Both the position numbers and the translations under genes were made by a program. DNA of 17,617 bases from an uncultured Lysobacter sp. (lineage in GTDB: Bacteria; Pseudomonadota; Gammaproteobacteria; Xanthomonadales; Xanthomonadaceae), in assembly GCA_946480055.1 (NCBI GenBank), contig CAMLID010000068.1, positions 1 to 17,617 on the forward strand, written 5' to 3'. Positions 1-6,722 of this stretch are shown one piece after another. The number at the start of each line of letters is the position of its first letter. The first letter of the stretch is position 1. Below the pieces are notes generated by a model, which had not been told where the DNA came from, did not search any database, and worked only from the letters and a program-made list of their open reading frames with translations.

Positions 1-1401
1 GACCAGGGCCGCGGTCACCGCCAGCATTTCGCGCATGCCGGGGCCGCCGGCTGGGCCTTCGAAACGGATCACCACCACGTCGCCGGCGCGCACCTGGCGC
101 GACTGCACGGCGGCGAACGCGTCCTCTTCGGAGTCGAACACGCGCGCCGGGCCTTCGAAATGCTCGCGACCGTGTCCTGCGAGCTTGAGGATGCAGCCCT
201 CCGGCGCGAGATCGCCGTACAGCACCGAGTAGCCGCCGCGCGGCTTGATCGGATCGGCGACCGGACGCACCACGTCCTGTTCGTCGGCCATGACCGCGTC
301 GGCCAGCTCGTGGAAAAAGGAACGGCCGGTGACCGTGGGAATGTCCTCGATCAAACCGGCCGCCTTGAGTTCGCGCGCCACCAGAGCCGCTCCGCCGAAT
401 TGGTACATCTCCGCGGCGGTGTAGCGGCCGCCCGGTTTCAGGTCGGCGATCACCGGCGTGTGCGCGGCGGCTTCGAATTCCTCCAGGTCGAACGCCACGC
501 CGGCTTCGTGCGCGATCGCCAGCAGATGCAGAGCGGCATTGGTCGAGCCGGCGGTGGCCGAGACCGCGCGCGCGGCATTGCGCAGCGCGGAGGGAGAGAG
601 AAGCGCGCGCGGCCTCGGTCCGCCCTTACGCAGTTGCTGCATGACCAGCTCGCCGCAGGTGCGCGCGGCCTCGGGCTTGTCGGCGTGGATCGCGGGGATG
701 TCGTTCAAGCCCAGCGGCGACAGACCCAGGAAGGTCAGCACCATCGCCATGGTGTTGGCGGTGAACTGGCCGCCGCAGGCGCCGGCGCCGGGGCAGGCGT
801 GGGATTCGATGCGGTGCAGCTCGGCGTCGTCGATGCGCCCGGCCGAATGCGCGCCGACCGCTTCAAACACGTCCTGCACGGTCAGCGGCTTGTCGTCGGC
901 CGCGCCTTTCTTGGACGGGCAATGGCCCGGCATGATCGTGCCGCCGTAGAGGATCACGGTCGGGATATCCAGCCTCGCCGCCGCCATCGCCGCGGCCGGG
1001 ATGGTCTTGTCGCAGCCGACCAGCAGCACCATCGCGTCCAGGCAATGCCCGGACACCGCCAACTCGATCGAGTCGGCGATGGTTTCGCGTGAGGCCAGCG
1101 AGGCGCGCATGCCGTCGGTGCCCATGGCGATGCCGTCGGTGACCGCGATGGTGTTGAACTCGATCGGCGTGCCGCCGTTCTCGGTCACGCCGCGGCGCAC
1201 GTGCTGGGCCAGATCGCGCAGGGTGATGTTGCACGGCGAAACGTCGGACCAGGTGTGGACCACGGCGACCAGCGGTCTGGCGATGGCTGCGTCGTCGAGA
1301 CCGGTCGCACGCAGCATCGCGCGTGCGGGGGCTCGGGCCGGGCCTTGCTTGATGGCGTTGCTTCTCACGAACAGGTGTTCCTTGCTGATTGGCTGGTTCA
1401 C
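1..1401 (-). CDS. ilvD: Dihydroxy-acid dehydratase IlvD, partial (C-terminus beyond left edge)
   Basis: Catalyses dehydration of 2,3-dihydroxy-acids to 2-oxo acids, the third step of isoleucine and valine synthesis, in the cytoplasm. Reading the minus strand from a GTG at 1401 gives 467 codons open to position 1. IlvD/Edd hallmarks are clear: SPCNIT with Cys57, the GCDKTIPA block with Cys130 and Lys132 (metal-ligand lysine in the family) and the ACPGAGACGGQFTANTM block with Cys203. Three cysteines at this spacing fit a [2Fe-2S]-type enzyme. The family is usually 550-620 residues, so about 100 or more are missing. The GTG start gives the N-terminus MNQPISKEHLF; an in-frame ATG at 1458 would add 19 residues, but it lies in a hairpin loop and lacks a ribosome site. 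A leader peptide and attenuator lie upstream, so it is probably the first structural gene of an ilv operon continuing left. Confidence 0.95.
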   Translation of the reverse strand, partial: MNQPISKEHLFVRSNAIKQGPARAPARAMLRATGLDDAAIARPLVAVVHTWSDVSPCNITLRDLAQHVRRGVTENGGTPIEFNTIAVTDGIAMGTDGMRASLASRETIADSIELAVSGHCLDAMVLLVGCDKTIPAAAMAAARLDIPTVILYGGTIMPGHCPSKKGAADDKPLTVQDVFEAVGAHSAGRIDDAELHRIESHACPGAGACGGQFTANTMAMVLTFLGLSPLGLNDIPAIHADKPEAARTCGELVMQQLRKGGPRPRALLSPSALRNAARAVSATAGSTNAALHLLAIAHEAGVAFDLEEFEAAAHTPVIADLKPGGRYTAAEMYQFGGAALVARELKAAGLIEDIPTVTGRSFFHELADAVMADEQDVVRPVADPIKPRGGYSVLYGDLAPEGCILKLAGHGREHFEGPARVFDSEEDAFAAVQSRQVRAGDVVVIRFEGPAGGPGMREMLAVTAALV

Positions 1402-1446
1402 GGCTGCCGCCCATGGCGCAACGGCAATGACTTCTGATCGTCCGGC

Positions 1447-1464
1447 CCGGCCATCCATGGCCGG
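1447..1464 (-). promoter_or_regulatory. GC-rich hairpin just upstream of ilvD
   Basis: CCGGCC at 1447-1452 and GGCCGG at 1459-1464 are perfect inverted repeats around ATCCAT. In the ilvD transcript the loop would hold the alternative ATG at 1458-1456, so the hairpin may hide that codon. Function is unknown. Confidence 0.4.
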
Positions 1465-1466
1465 TC

Positions 1467-1522
1467 GTTCGCGAGTCGCTGCGGATGCCCTTCAAGGCAT
1501 CCGCAAAGCGCGCCTCGCGAAC
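1467..1522 (-). promoter_or_regulatory. Long nested stem-loop between attenuator and ilvD
   Basis: An inner perfect 10-bp stem pairs 1480-1489 with 1496-1505 (loop CTTCAA). An outer perfect 9-bp stem pairs GTTCGCGAG (1467-1475) with CTCGCGAAC (1514-1522). Together they make one 56-nt structure in the ilvD leader RNA. It has no U-tract, so it is not an obvious terminator. It could be a downstream control element, an RNA-stability element or a processing site. Confidence 0.55.
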
Positions 1523-1535
1523 CCAAGGCCTAAGA

Positions 1536-1569
1536 AACGAAAAACCCCGCGCCTTTTGGGCGCGGGGTT
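1536..1569 (-). terminator. ilv attenuator (intrinsic terminator)
   Basis: On the minus strand an 11-bp perfect stem (1569-1559 with 1553-1543, AACCCCGCGCC paired to its complement) has a 5-nt loop and is followed by a T-rich run (TTTTTCGTTTCTT). It lies 33 nt after the stop codon of a leader peptide rich in branched-chain residues and about 140 nt before ilvD. That is the expected position for the terminator of ilv transcription attenuation. An outer 8-bp stem (1521-1528 with 1583-1590) brackets it. Confidence 0.85.
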
Positions 1570-1601
1570 CAGGTTCTTTCGACCTTGGGTTGTGTGTTTT
1601 G

Positions 1602-1811
1602 CTACACGAACCCGACTCCCGCGCTGGTAAGCGAGGTAATAAGTACGAGGACGAGAATAATCGTGGCGATCGCGGGTGCGAGACGAAGCGCAACGCGCGC
1701 GGCGTCGTTCGAGGCCGTGGCGGCCTTGAGCGAAGTCGTCTGCGGGTGGTTGTTGCGCTGCGTCATGCGGTCGAGAAAAACATGCTCGATCGGGGCTGTC
1801 AACTGTTTCAT
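1602..1811 (-). CDS. ilvL: ilv operon leader peptide (attenuation)
   Basis: Short reading frame of 69 residues from ATG 1811, or 54 from the internal ATG at 1766. Its C-terminal third is IATIILVLVLIT followed by SLTSAGVGFV and a TAG stop. It thus holds a dense cluster of Ile, Leu, Val and Thr codons next to a terminator that precedes ilvD. In known ilv attenuation (enterobacterial ilvL), ribosome stalling at such codons when charged branched-chain tRNAs are scarce prevents terminator formation. The cluster uses ATT, CTT and CTC codons, unlike the GTG/CTG/ATC bias of neighbouring genes, which fits a sensor peptide. Neither ATG has a clear ribosome site, so the start is uncertain. The peptide itself probably has no role beyond being translated. 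Confidence 0.82.
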   Translation of the reverse strand: MKQLTAPIEHVFLDRMTQRNNHPQTTSLKAATASNDAARVALRLAPAIATIILVLVLITSLTSAGVGFV

Positions 1812-1854
1812 GAAAAACTATCGCTGGCCTGCGGCCGGCTATGCGCACTGCATG

Positions 1855-1888
1855 TGGACATTAGATATATGTAGTCCATATGCATCGT
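1855..1888 (-). promoter_or_regulatory. Candidate ilv promoter/operator region
   Basis: An AT-rich island in otherwise GC-rich DNA. On the minus strand TCTAAT (1865-1860) is a 5/6 match to the -10 consensus and would start transcription about 40 nt before the first leader-peptide ATG; no good -35 is visible. The island is flanked by the inverted repeat TGGAC (1855-1859) / GTCCA (1874-1878), possibly a regulator site. A separate perfect -35 (TTGACA) lies at 1802-1797, inside the long form of the leader peptide. Confidence 0.35.
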
Positions 1889-1981
1889 GAGGGCTGCTTT
1901 ACGGCGAACTGCGGCCCGGCTGCGCGAGGCGCGAGGCGCCATCCCCTGGCCGAGGTGGGCGAGGGCTACTTGATGAACGTC

Positions 1982-2011
1982 CCGTTCCGAACGGAGGCTA
2001 GCGGCCGTTCG
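1982..2011 (-). terminator. Weak candidate terminator after the Lrp gene
   Basis: Alternating repeats CCGTTC (1982-1987), CGAACGG (1988-1994) and CCGTTCG (2005-2011) allow two competing hairpins; the larger is 7 bp with a 10-nt loop. They lie 66 nt downstream of the Lrp stop codon. No U-tract follows, so the assignment is weak. The rest of 1889-2076 shows no gene. Confidence 0.25.
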
Positions 2012-2076
2012 GGCGACTTGCCGGGCGAGGCAGGCCGCAGGCCGGGGGCGCAATGCGGCACCGCTCTGTCGCGAAC

Positions 2077-2541
2077 CTACACCGGCAGGGCGTAGCTCTG
2101 CTTCACGATCTGGCTGGGCAGGTCGGTCTTGACGTTCTGGATGCCGTTGGCGCGGGTCAGGTGCTGGGTCTGGAAGCGCCGGTAGTCGTCCAGGTCCTGC
2201 ACCACCACGCGCAGCAGCGCGTCGCTCTCGCCGAGCATGATGTAGCACTCCACGATCTGCGGCAGCCGCTTCATCGCCTCGATGAAGTGCTCGATCGTGT
2301 CCGCGTCCTGGGCGGTCAGCCATACGCGTGTGAACAGGGTCATGCCGATGCCGACCTGGGCGGCATCGAGCACGGCGACGTAGCGCTCGATTACCCCGGC
2401 TTCCTCCAATAGCCGCACCCGCCTCAGGCAGGGCGAGGGCGACAGCCCGACTTCCTGCGCCAGCTCGGTGTTCTGCAGGCGGCCGTCGCGCTGCAGGGCG
2501 CGCAGGATGCGGCGATCGATCTCGTCCAACTTGATTGGCAT
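2077..2541 (-). CDS. Lrp/AsnC-family transcriptional regulator
   Basis: A 154-residue protein of normal family length. The N-terminus (LDEIDRRILRALQRDGRLQN) and the winged helix-turn-helix ELAQEVGLSPSPCLRRVRLLEEAGVI at about 25-50 are typical of Lrp/AsnC. The RAM ligand-binding/oligomerisation domain follows from about 65 to 145, including a GESDALLRVVV block. The ATG at 2541 is preferred, with GGA 7 nt upstream; an in-frame TTG at 2553 would add four residues. It is transcribed away from a LysE-type exporter across a 105-bp AT-rich gap. In such pairs (as in LysG/LysE or Lrp/BrnFE logic) the regulator senses an amino acid and activates its export. The effector cannot be read from sequence, but the nearby ilv genes make a branched-chain amino acid a reasonable guess. 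Confidence 0.93.
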   Translation of the reverse strand: MPIKLDEIDRRILRALQRDGRLQNTELAQEVGLSPSPCLRRVRLLEEAGVIERYVAVLDAAQVGIGMTLFTRVWLTAQDADTIEHFIEAMKRLPQIVECYIMLGESDALLRVVVQDLDDYRRFQTQHLTRANGIQNVKTDLPSQIVKQSYALPV

Positions 2542-2564
2542 GGAGATGTCCAAAGAGAATAAAG

Positions 2565-2583
2565 ATTGGATTGAAATGCCAAT
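2565..2583. promoter_or_regulatory. Candidate Lrp-type operator
   Basis: Inverted repeat ATTGG-N9-CCAAT in the AT-rich region between the divergent Lrp-family and LysE-family genes, 24 nt upstream of the regulator's ATG. Lrp-family proteins bind short interrupted palindromes in AT-rich DNA. Position and symmetry fit autoregulation plus control of the exporter, but there is no direct evidence. Confidence 0.4.
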
Positions 2584-2646
2584 TTATCAGGATTTACGGC
2601 AATATTCGCAACCCGATTGCGGCCCCCACGACGTACGCTGTCCGTC

Positions 2647-3261
2647 ATGGAATCGACCACTGCATTGCTGTTCGCCGCCACCGTGCTGCCGCTGATCTGC
2701 ACCCCGGGGCCGGACATGCTGTTCATCGCCTCGCAGTCCATCAACGCCGGCGCGTCGGCGGGGCTGCGCGCCACCGCCGGGGTCTGCGCCGGCTATGTCG
2801 TGCATTCCCTGCTGGTGGCCCTGGGGCTGGCGGCGATCGTCGCCGCGTCGCCTTTGTTGTTCGAAGCGCTGCGTTGGATCGGCGTCGGATACCTCGCCTA
2901 CCTGGCCCTGCGATTGCTGCGTTCGGCGATGAAGGCCGGTGCGGTCGATGTACGAACCGGCACGCGCGGCGTACCGTTCCGGCGCGGCTTCCTGACCGCC
3001 GCACTCAACCCCAAGGGCATGATGATCTACTTCGCGATCCTGCCGCAGTTCATGCGCCCCGATGCGCCGGCTGCATTGCAGGCGATCGTGCTGTCGGCGA
3101 TCTTCATCGCGCTATGCGGTCTGTTCTACACCGGTTTGAGTCTGGTGCTGGCCTACGGCGGCCGCCGCGCCGGTCGCGCCAGCGATGGGCGACGTCGCTG
3201 GGTGGAAGGCGTGTCCGGCGGTCTGGTGGCGGTGGCTGCGGGTGTGCTGGCGACGGGTTAA
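2647..3261 (+). CDS. LysE/RhtB-family amino-acid exporter
   Basis: A 204-residue inner-membrane protein of the usual family length. The N-terminal segment LLFAATVLPLICTPGPDMLFI contains the family signature TPGPDML. Further hydrophobic helices lie at about 40-60, 65-90, 120-140 and 145-165, and the RRGFLTAALNPKGMMIYFAILPQF segment with its conserved NPK is typical of RhtB/LysE proteins. It should export an amino acid or derivative using the proton gradient. The ATG at 2647 aligns with the family N-terminus; a TTG at 2617 in frame would add ten polar residues and is unlikely. No clear ribosome site precedes 2647. It is divergent from an Lrp-type regulator, the probable controller. The substrate is not predictable. 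Confidence 0.92.
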   Translation: MESTTALLFAATVLPLICTPGPDMLFIASQSINAGASAGLRATAGVCAGYVVHSLLVALGLAAIVAASPLLFEALRWIGVGYLAYLALRLLRSAMKAGAVDVRTGTRGVPFRRGFLTAALNPKGMMIYFAILPQFMRPDAPAALQAIVLSAIFIALCGLFYTGLSLVLAYGGRRAGRASDGRRRWVEGVSGGLVAVAAGVLATG

Positions 3262-3446
3262 CTGCGTTGCGCGACGGCGAATCGCGTGCGCCAGGTCCGG
3301 CACAACGCGGTCCCCTCGGCCTCCGCCTATCCAGGAGGGCACAGGGGGCTGAGCGCTTCCGCGACCTCGCATACCGGCATGGCGGGCGGCCGGTCCGAGC
3401 TGAAACAATCCGGGGATAGCCTTGTGCGCCCCAGCAGGAGCGGTTC
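3262..3446. other. Intergenic, no gene seen; ribosome site for ChrA
   Basis: No convincing coding region in 185 bp. The only clear signal is AGGAG at 3436-3440, which sets the TTG start of the following gene. No terminator with a U-tract follows the exporter gene. Confidence 0.5.
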
Positions 3447-4682
3447 TTGTCCGACACCGATACGCAGGCTGTGAGGCTCGCCCGCGGCAGCGCCTGGGAG
3501 GTCTTCCTGCTGTTCCTGCGCCTGGGCCTGAGCTCGTTCGGCGGGCCGATCGCTCACCTGGGCTACTTCCGCGACGAGTTCGTGCGCCGCCGCGGCTGGC
3601 TCGACGACGCGTCCTTCGCGCAGTTGCTGTCGGTGTGCCAATTCCTGCCGGGGCCGGCAAGCAGCCAGATGGGCTTCGCCATCGGCCTGTTCCGCGCGGG
3701 CTGGCGCGGCGCGCTGGCGGCCTTCCTGGGCTTCACCCTGCCGTCGGCGCTGCTGATGTTCGGCTTCGCCGTCTACGCGCCGCGCGTGTTCGCCCATCCT
3801 GCCGGCCTGGCCTGGCTGCACGGCCTCAAGTTGGTCGCTGTGGTGATCGTGACGCACGGCCTATGGGGCATGGCGCGCACGCTGACGCCGGACCTGCGCC
3901 GTTTGTGCATCGCCGCCGGCGCCTGCGCGCTGGTGCTGACGGCGGGCAACGCGTGGTGGCAGTTGTTCGCGATCCTGGCCGGCGGCGCGATCGGCCTGTG
4001 GCTGTGCCGTCCCGCTGCGGTCCACGACGCGGCCGCATTCCCGATTCCGTACGGTCGTCGCGTCGCCATGGTCTGCATGGCGCTGTTCCTGCTGGGCCTG
4101 GTGGCTGCGCTTGCGCTGCCACGCGCCGCGCCGTCCTTGGCTGGACTGGCCGCGGCGTTCTATCAGTCCGGTAGTCTGGTGTTCGGCGGTGGGCACGTGG
4201 TGCTGCCGCTGTTGCAGGACCAGCTCGTCGTTTCGGGGTGGGTCGGCGCCGACGCCTTTCTCGCAGGCTACGGCGCCGCGCAGGCCGTGCCCGGACCGAT
4301 GTTCTCCCTGGCCGCCTACCTGGGAGCGAGCGTCGAGCTCGGCGTTACGCCGATGGCGGCGGCGCTGGTGGCGGTGGTCTGCGTTTTCCTGCCGGGCTTC
4401 TTGCTGCTGGTCGCGGCCCTGCCGCTGTGGACCCTGCTGGTGCGACGACCGTGGGCGGCGCGGGCGGTGGCGGGCATCAACGCAGCGGTCGTCGGCGTGC
4501 TGGCGGCTGCGCTGTACGACCCGGTCTGGCGCGAAGGGGTGAAGAGCATTGCGGATGCGGTCATCGTCGCGTTGGGGCTGGCGTTGGTGTCGGTGCTGAA
4601 GCGTTCCGCGATATGGGCGGTGCTGTGGTGCGTCGTCGCGGCGGTGGGTTGGCGCTTGCTGCAGGGTGTCATCGGTCTGTAA
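3447..4682 (+). CDS. chrA: Chromate transporter ChrA (long, two-domain CHR family)
   Basis: A 411-residue, very hydrophobic inner-membrane protein built from two homologous CHR halves. First half: SSFGGPIAHLGYF (29-41) and CQFLPGPASSQ (64-74). Second half: VFGGGHVVLPLLQ (245-257) and AQAVPGPMFS (279-288). These paired FGG and PGP motifs define long-chain CHR proteins, known for chromate efflux. The TTG start is supported by AGGAG 6 nt upstream; no nearby ATG fits better. There is no chrB or other chromate gene beside it, so the true substrate may be chromate, sulfate or something else. Its last 14 nt overlap the 3' end of the convergent LysR gene. Confidence 0.93.
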   Translation: MSDTDTQAVRLARGSAWEVFLLFLRLGLSSFGGPIAHLGYFRDEFVRRRGWLDDASFAQLLSVCQFLPGPASSQMGFAIGLFRAGWRGALAAFLGFTLPSALLMFGFAVYAPRVFAHPAGLAWLHGLKLVAVVIVTHGLWGMARTLTPDLRRLCIAAGACALVLTAGNAWWQLFAILAGGAIGLWLCRPAAVHDAAAFPIPYGRRVAMVCMALFLLGLVAALALPRAAPSLAGLAAAFYQSGSLVFGGGHVVLPLLQDQLVVSGWVGADAFLAGYGAAQAVPGPMFSLAAYLGASVELGVTPMAAALVAVVCVFLPGFLLLVAALPLWTLLVRRPWAARAVAGINAAVVGVLAAALYDPVWREGVKSIADAVIVALGLALVSVLKRSAIWAVLWCVVAAVGWRLLQGVIGL

Positions 4683-5610
4683 TGGCTGGTCCGTCGGCCG
4701 CTAGCGCGGCTTCGCCCAGCAACCATTCGCGAAACGCGAACACGCGCGGGTCGTCGCGACTGCTCTCGGGGTAGACCAGGTGATAGGCGTAGTCCGGCGC
4801 CACGTTCACGCCGATATCGAACAAACGCACCAGTCTTCCCTGGGCAAGGTCGTTGCCGATCATGTCCAGATCGGCCAGGCCGACACCGCCGCCGTCGATC
4901 ACCGCCTGCACCACATGGCTGGAATCGGAGAAGCCCACGCAACGGCTGTCGTCGAAACCGTCGATGCCGGCCGCGGCCATCCACATGCGCCAGTTCGGCC
5001 AGACCATGTCGCCGGCCTTCCAGTCCACGTAGTACAGCTTGTGCTGCAACAGATCGCGTGGTTCCTGCAGCGACGCGCCGGATTCGAGCAGCTTCGGGCT
5101 GCACACCGCGACGATCGTGGTGTCGAACAGGCGATCCGATCGCGTGCGCTCGTAACGGCCGGTACCGAAACGGATCGCGGCGTCGATATCGTCGGTATCG
5201 AAATCGCGCAGCTCATCGCTGACGTCGAAGCTCAGCTCCAGGTTCGGATGCGCGGCCTGGAACCGCGGCAACCGCGGTAGCAGCCAGTTGGTGGCCAAGC
5301 GTGCGCTCAGCGAGACGTGCAGGCGCCCCGCGCCCCGCGCCGTGCGACGGGCGCGGGCGACCGCGCCTTGCAAGCTGTCGAGCGCGGCGGCCGTGGCTTC
5401 GAACAGCACCGTGCCGGCCGGAGTGAGCTGGATGTTGCGGCTGCTGCGGACGAACAGCGCCAGGCCGAGCTGGTTCTCGATGTCCTTGATCTGATGGCTG
5501 ACCGCCGCCGGCGTCAGTCCCAGTTCCTCGGCCGCGCGGCTGAAGTTCAAGTGGCGCGCGGCCGCCTCGAAGGTTCGAAGCGCTCGCGTTCCGGGCAGCA
5601 TGCGGCTCAT
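4669..5610 (-). CDS. LysR-family regulator, GcvA-like
   Basis: A 313-residue protein of standard LysR length. The helix-turn-helix is at about 15-45, including NFSRAAEELGLTPAAVSHQI, followed by the recognition-helix region LFVRSSRNIQLTPAGTVLF. From about residue 93 it has the periplasmic-binding-protein-like effector domain with GcvA-type features such as RLATNWLLPRLPRFQAAHPNLEL and DIDAAIRFGTG. The start at 5610 gives MSRMLPGTRALRTFEAAARH, a common GcvA-subgroup N-terminus; M4 (5601) is an alternative. It is divergent from a class IV aminotransferase-fold gene and a 25-bp interrupted palindrome lies just upstream, so control of that gene and of itself is likely. It overlaps convergent chrA by 14 nt. 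The effector is unknown. Confidence 0.93.
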   Translation of the reverse strand: MSRMLPGTRALRTFEAAARHLNFSRAAEELGLTPAAVSHQIKDIENQLGLALFVRSSRNIQLTPAGTVLFEATAAALDSLQGAVARARRTARGAGRLHVSLSARLATNWLLPRLPRFQAAHPNLELSFDVSDELRDFDTDDIDAAIRFGTGRYERTRSDRLFDTTIVAVCSPKLLESGASLQEPRDLLQHKLYYVDWKAGDMVWPNWRMWMAAAGIDGFDDSRCVGFSDSSHVVQAVIDGGGVGLADLDMIGNDLAQGRLVRLFDIGVNVAPDYAYHLVYPESSRDDPRVFAFREWLLGEAALAADGPAITDR

Positions 5611-5611
5611 C

Positions 5612-5636
5612 GATCTTCAAATCGCATTTGATGATC
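5612..5636. promoter_or_regulatory. Interrupted palindrome, probable LysR operator
   Basis: Arms GATC-T-TCAAAT and ATTTGA-T-GATC are separated by CGC; 10 of 11 arm positions pair. It begins 2 nt upstream of the LysR start codon and about 120 nt upstream of the divergent aminotransferase-fold gene. LysR proteins bind interrupted palindromes in shared promoters, so this is a strong candidate for an autoregulatory and activation site. Confidence 0.6.
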
Positions 5637-5753
5637 CGACGAGAATTACTCGTTTCCCAAGCTTCGGTCAACGGCGGATAGTGCGGCGCAAACAAACCCT
5701 GGGCAGGAGCGCGGCGACGCCGCTGCTCGACTCGAACCTCTTGGAGCAAATAC

Positions 5754-6569
5754 ATGTCCACCAGTTCGGCATCCGCCGTGGTTCAACGTAACGGCCGTGC
5801 GGCCAGCGCCGAGGATTTGACGCCGCTCGCGTTCGCAGGCTACGCGCACTTCACCGCGATGCAGGTGCGCGGCGGCCGGGTGCGCGGCCTGGATCTGCAT
5901 CTGGATCGGCTGCGGCGCGCCTCGATGGAACTGTTCGGCCGCGCCTTGCCAGACGATCGCGTGCGCTTGCATTTGCGTTCGGCGCTCGCCGATGGCCCGT
6001 CCGATCTCTCTCTGGTCGCTACGGTGTATTCGCCCGCGGGCGAGTTCACGGTGGCCGGCACCGAGGTGGAGCCCGAGATGCTGGTCCGCACCGGCGCGGC
6101 CGCATCGGGTCCGAAAGGCCCGTTGGCGCTGATGACGGTCGAGCACGAGCGCATGCTGCCGGCTTTAAAGCATGTGGGCGAGGTCGCCAAGACCTATTTT
6201 CTGCGCCAGGCGGTGGCGCAGGGCTACGACGACGCGGCCTTCGTCGACAGGTGCGGCCGCCTCAGCGAAGCGTCGATCTGGAACCTGGCCTTCTGGGACG
6301 GCGAGGCGGTGGTATGGCCCATGGCCGAGATGCTGGGCGGCACCACCATGGGCATCGTCCGCCGCCAGCTGGATCGTCTCGACATCGCGCAGCGCGTGCA
6401 GGAGCTGACGCGCGCAGACTTGCCGGGCCTCGCGGGCGCCGTGGTGATGAACTCCTGGACGCCGGGCGTGGCCGTGCATCGGATCGACGACCTGTCCTGG
6501 CCCGAAGCTCCGCGCTTCCTGGAACTGCTGCATCGCGCGTATCAGGCCGAGCCGCTCGCTTCGCCGTAG
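5754..6569 (+). CDS. Aminotransferase class IV family protein (PLP enzyme)
   Basis: A 271-residue protein with the fold-type IV PLP pattern of branched-chain/D-amino-acid transaminases and aminodeoxychorismate lyase. LPALKHVGEVAK places the likely catalytic lysine at 139. CGRLSEASIWNLAFW gives the conserved Glu172 and Asn177 that contact PLP, and MLGGTTMGIVRRQL matches the phosphate-binding LxGxxR-type segment. The sequence is shorter and more divergent than IlvE, so a lyase or an aminotransferase acting on an unknown amine is possible. ATG 5754 has GGAG 7 nt upstream. It stands alone, divergent from the GcvA-like LysR gene, which suggests substrate-induced expression. I do not assign a substrate. 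Confidence 0.85.
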   Translation: MSTSSASAVVQRNGRAASAEDLTPLAFAGYAHFTAMQVRGGRVRGLDLHLDRLRRASMELFGRALPDDRVRLHLRSALADGPSDLSLVATVYSPAGEFTVAGTEVEPEMLVRTGAAASGPKGPLALMTVEHERMLPALKHVGEVAKTYFLRQAVAQGYDDAAFVDRCGRLSEASIWNLAFWDGEAVVWPMAEMLGGTTMGIVRRQLDRLDIAQRVQELTRADLPGLAGAVVMNSWTPGVAVHRIDDLSWPEAPRFLELLHRAYQAEPLASP

Positions 6570-6701
6570 GGATTGCGCCGACGGTCGGGGCCCATTGCCG
6601 GCGGCGAGGCGGTCCCGCTCGACCGGTGGCTACCGCGCGCCGAGGGGTCGTGCCGCAGGCTCAGACCTATGCCGAATTGAGCGATCGGCGGCGACGAGAT
6701 A

Positions 6702-6722
6702 CCGGGTCAGACCATGACCCGG
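6702..6722. terminator. Hairpin at the SDR stop codon
   Basis: A perfect 8-bp inverted repeat CCGGGTCA (6702-6709) / TGACCCGG (6715-6722) with a 5-nt loop spans the SDR stop codon (6709-6707), in the 137-bp gap between two convergent genes. No U-tract follows on either strand; it may act as a bidirectional terminator or a transcript-end stabiliser. Confidence 0.4.

Noticed and set aside
863..1693. Minus-strand frame of 276 codons covering the ilvD 5' end
   Set aside because: Arg-rich, out of frame with the IlvD motifs, and running through the attenuator; a shadow.
1855..1900. Start of a small plus-strand gene at 1880
   Set aside because: No ribosome site, no family and atypical composition; the region is better explained as the ilv promoter.
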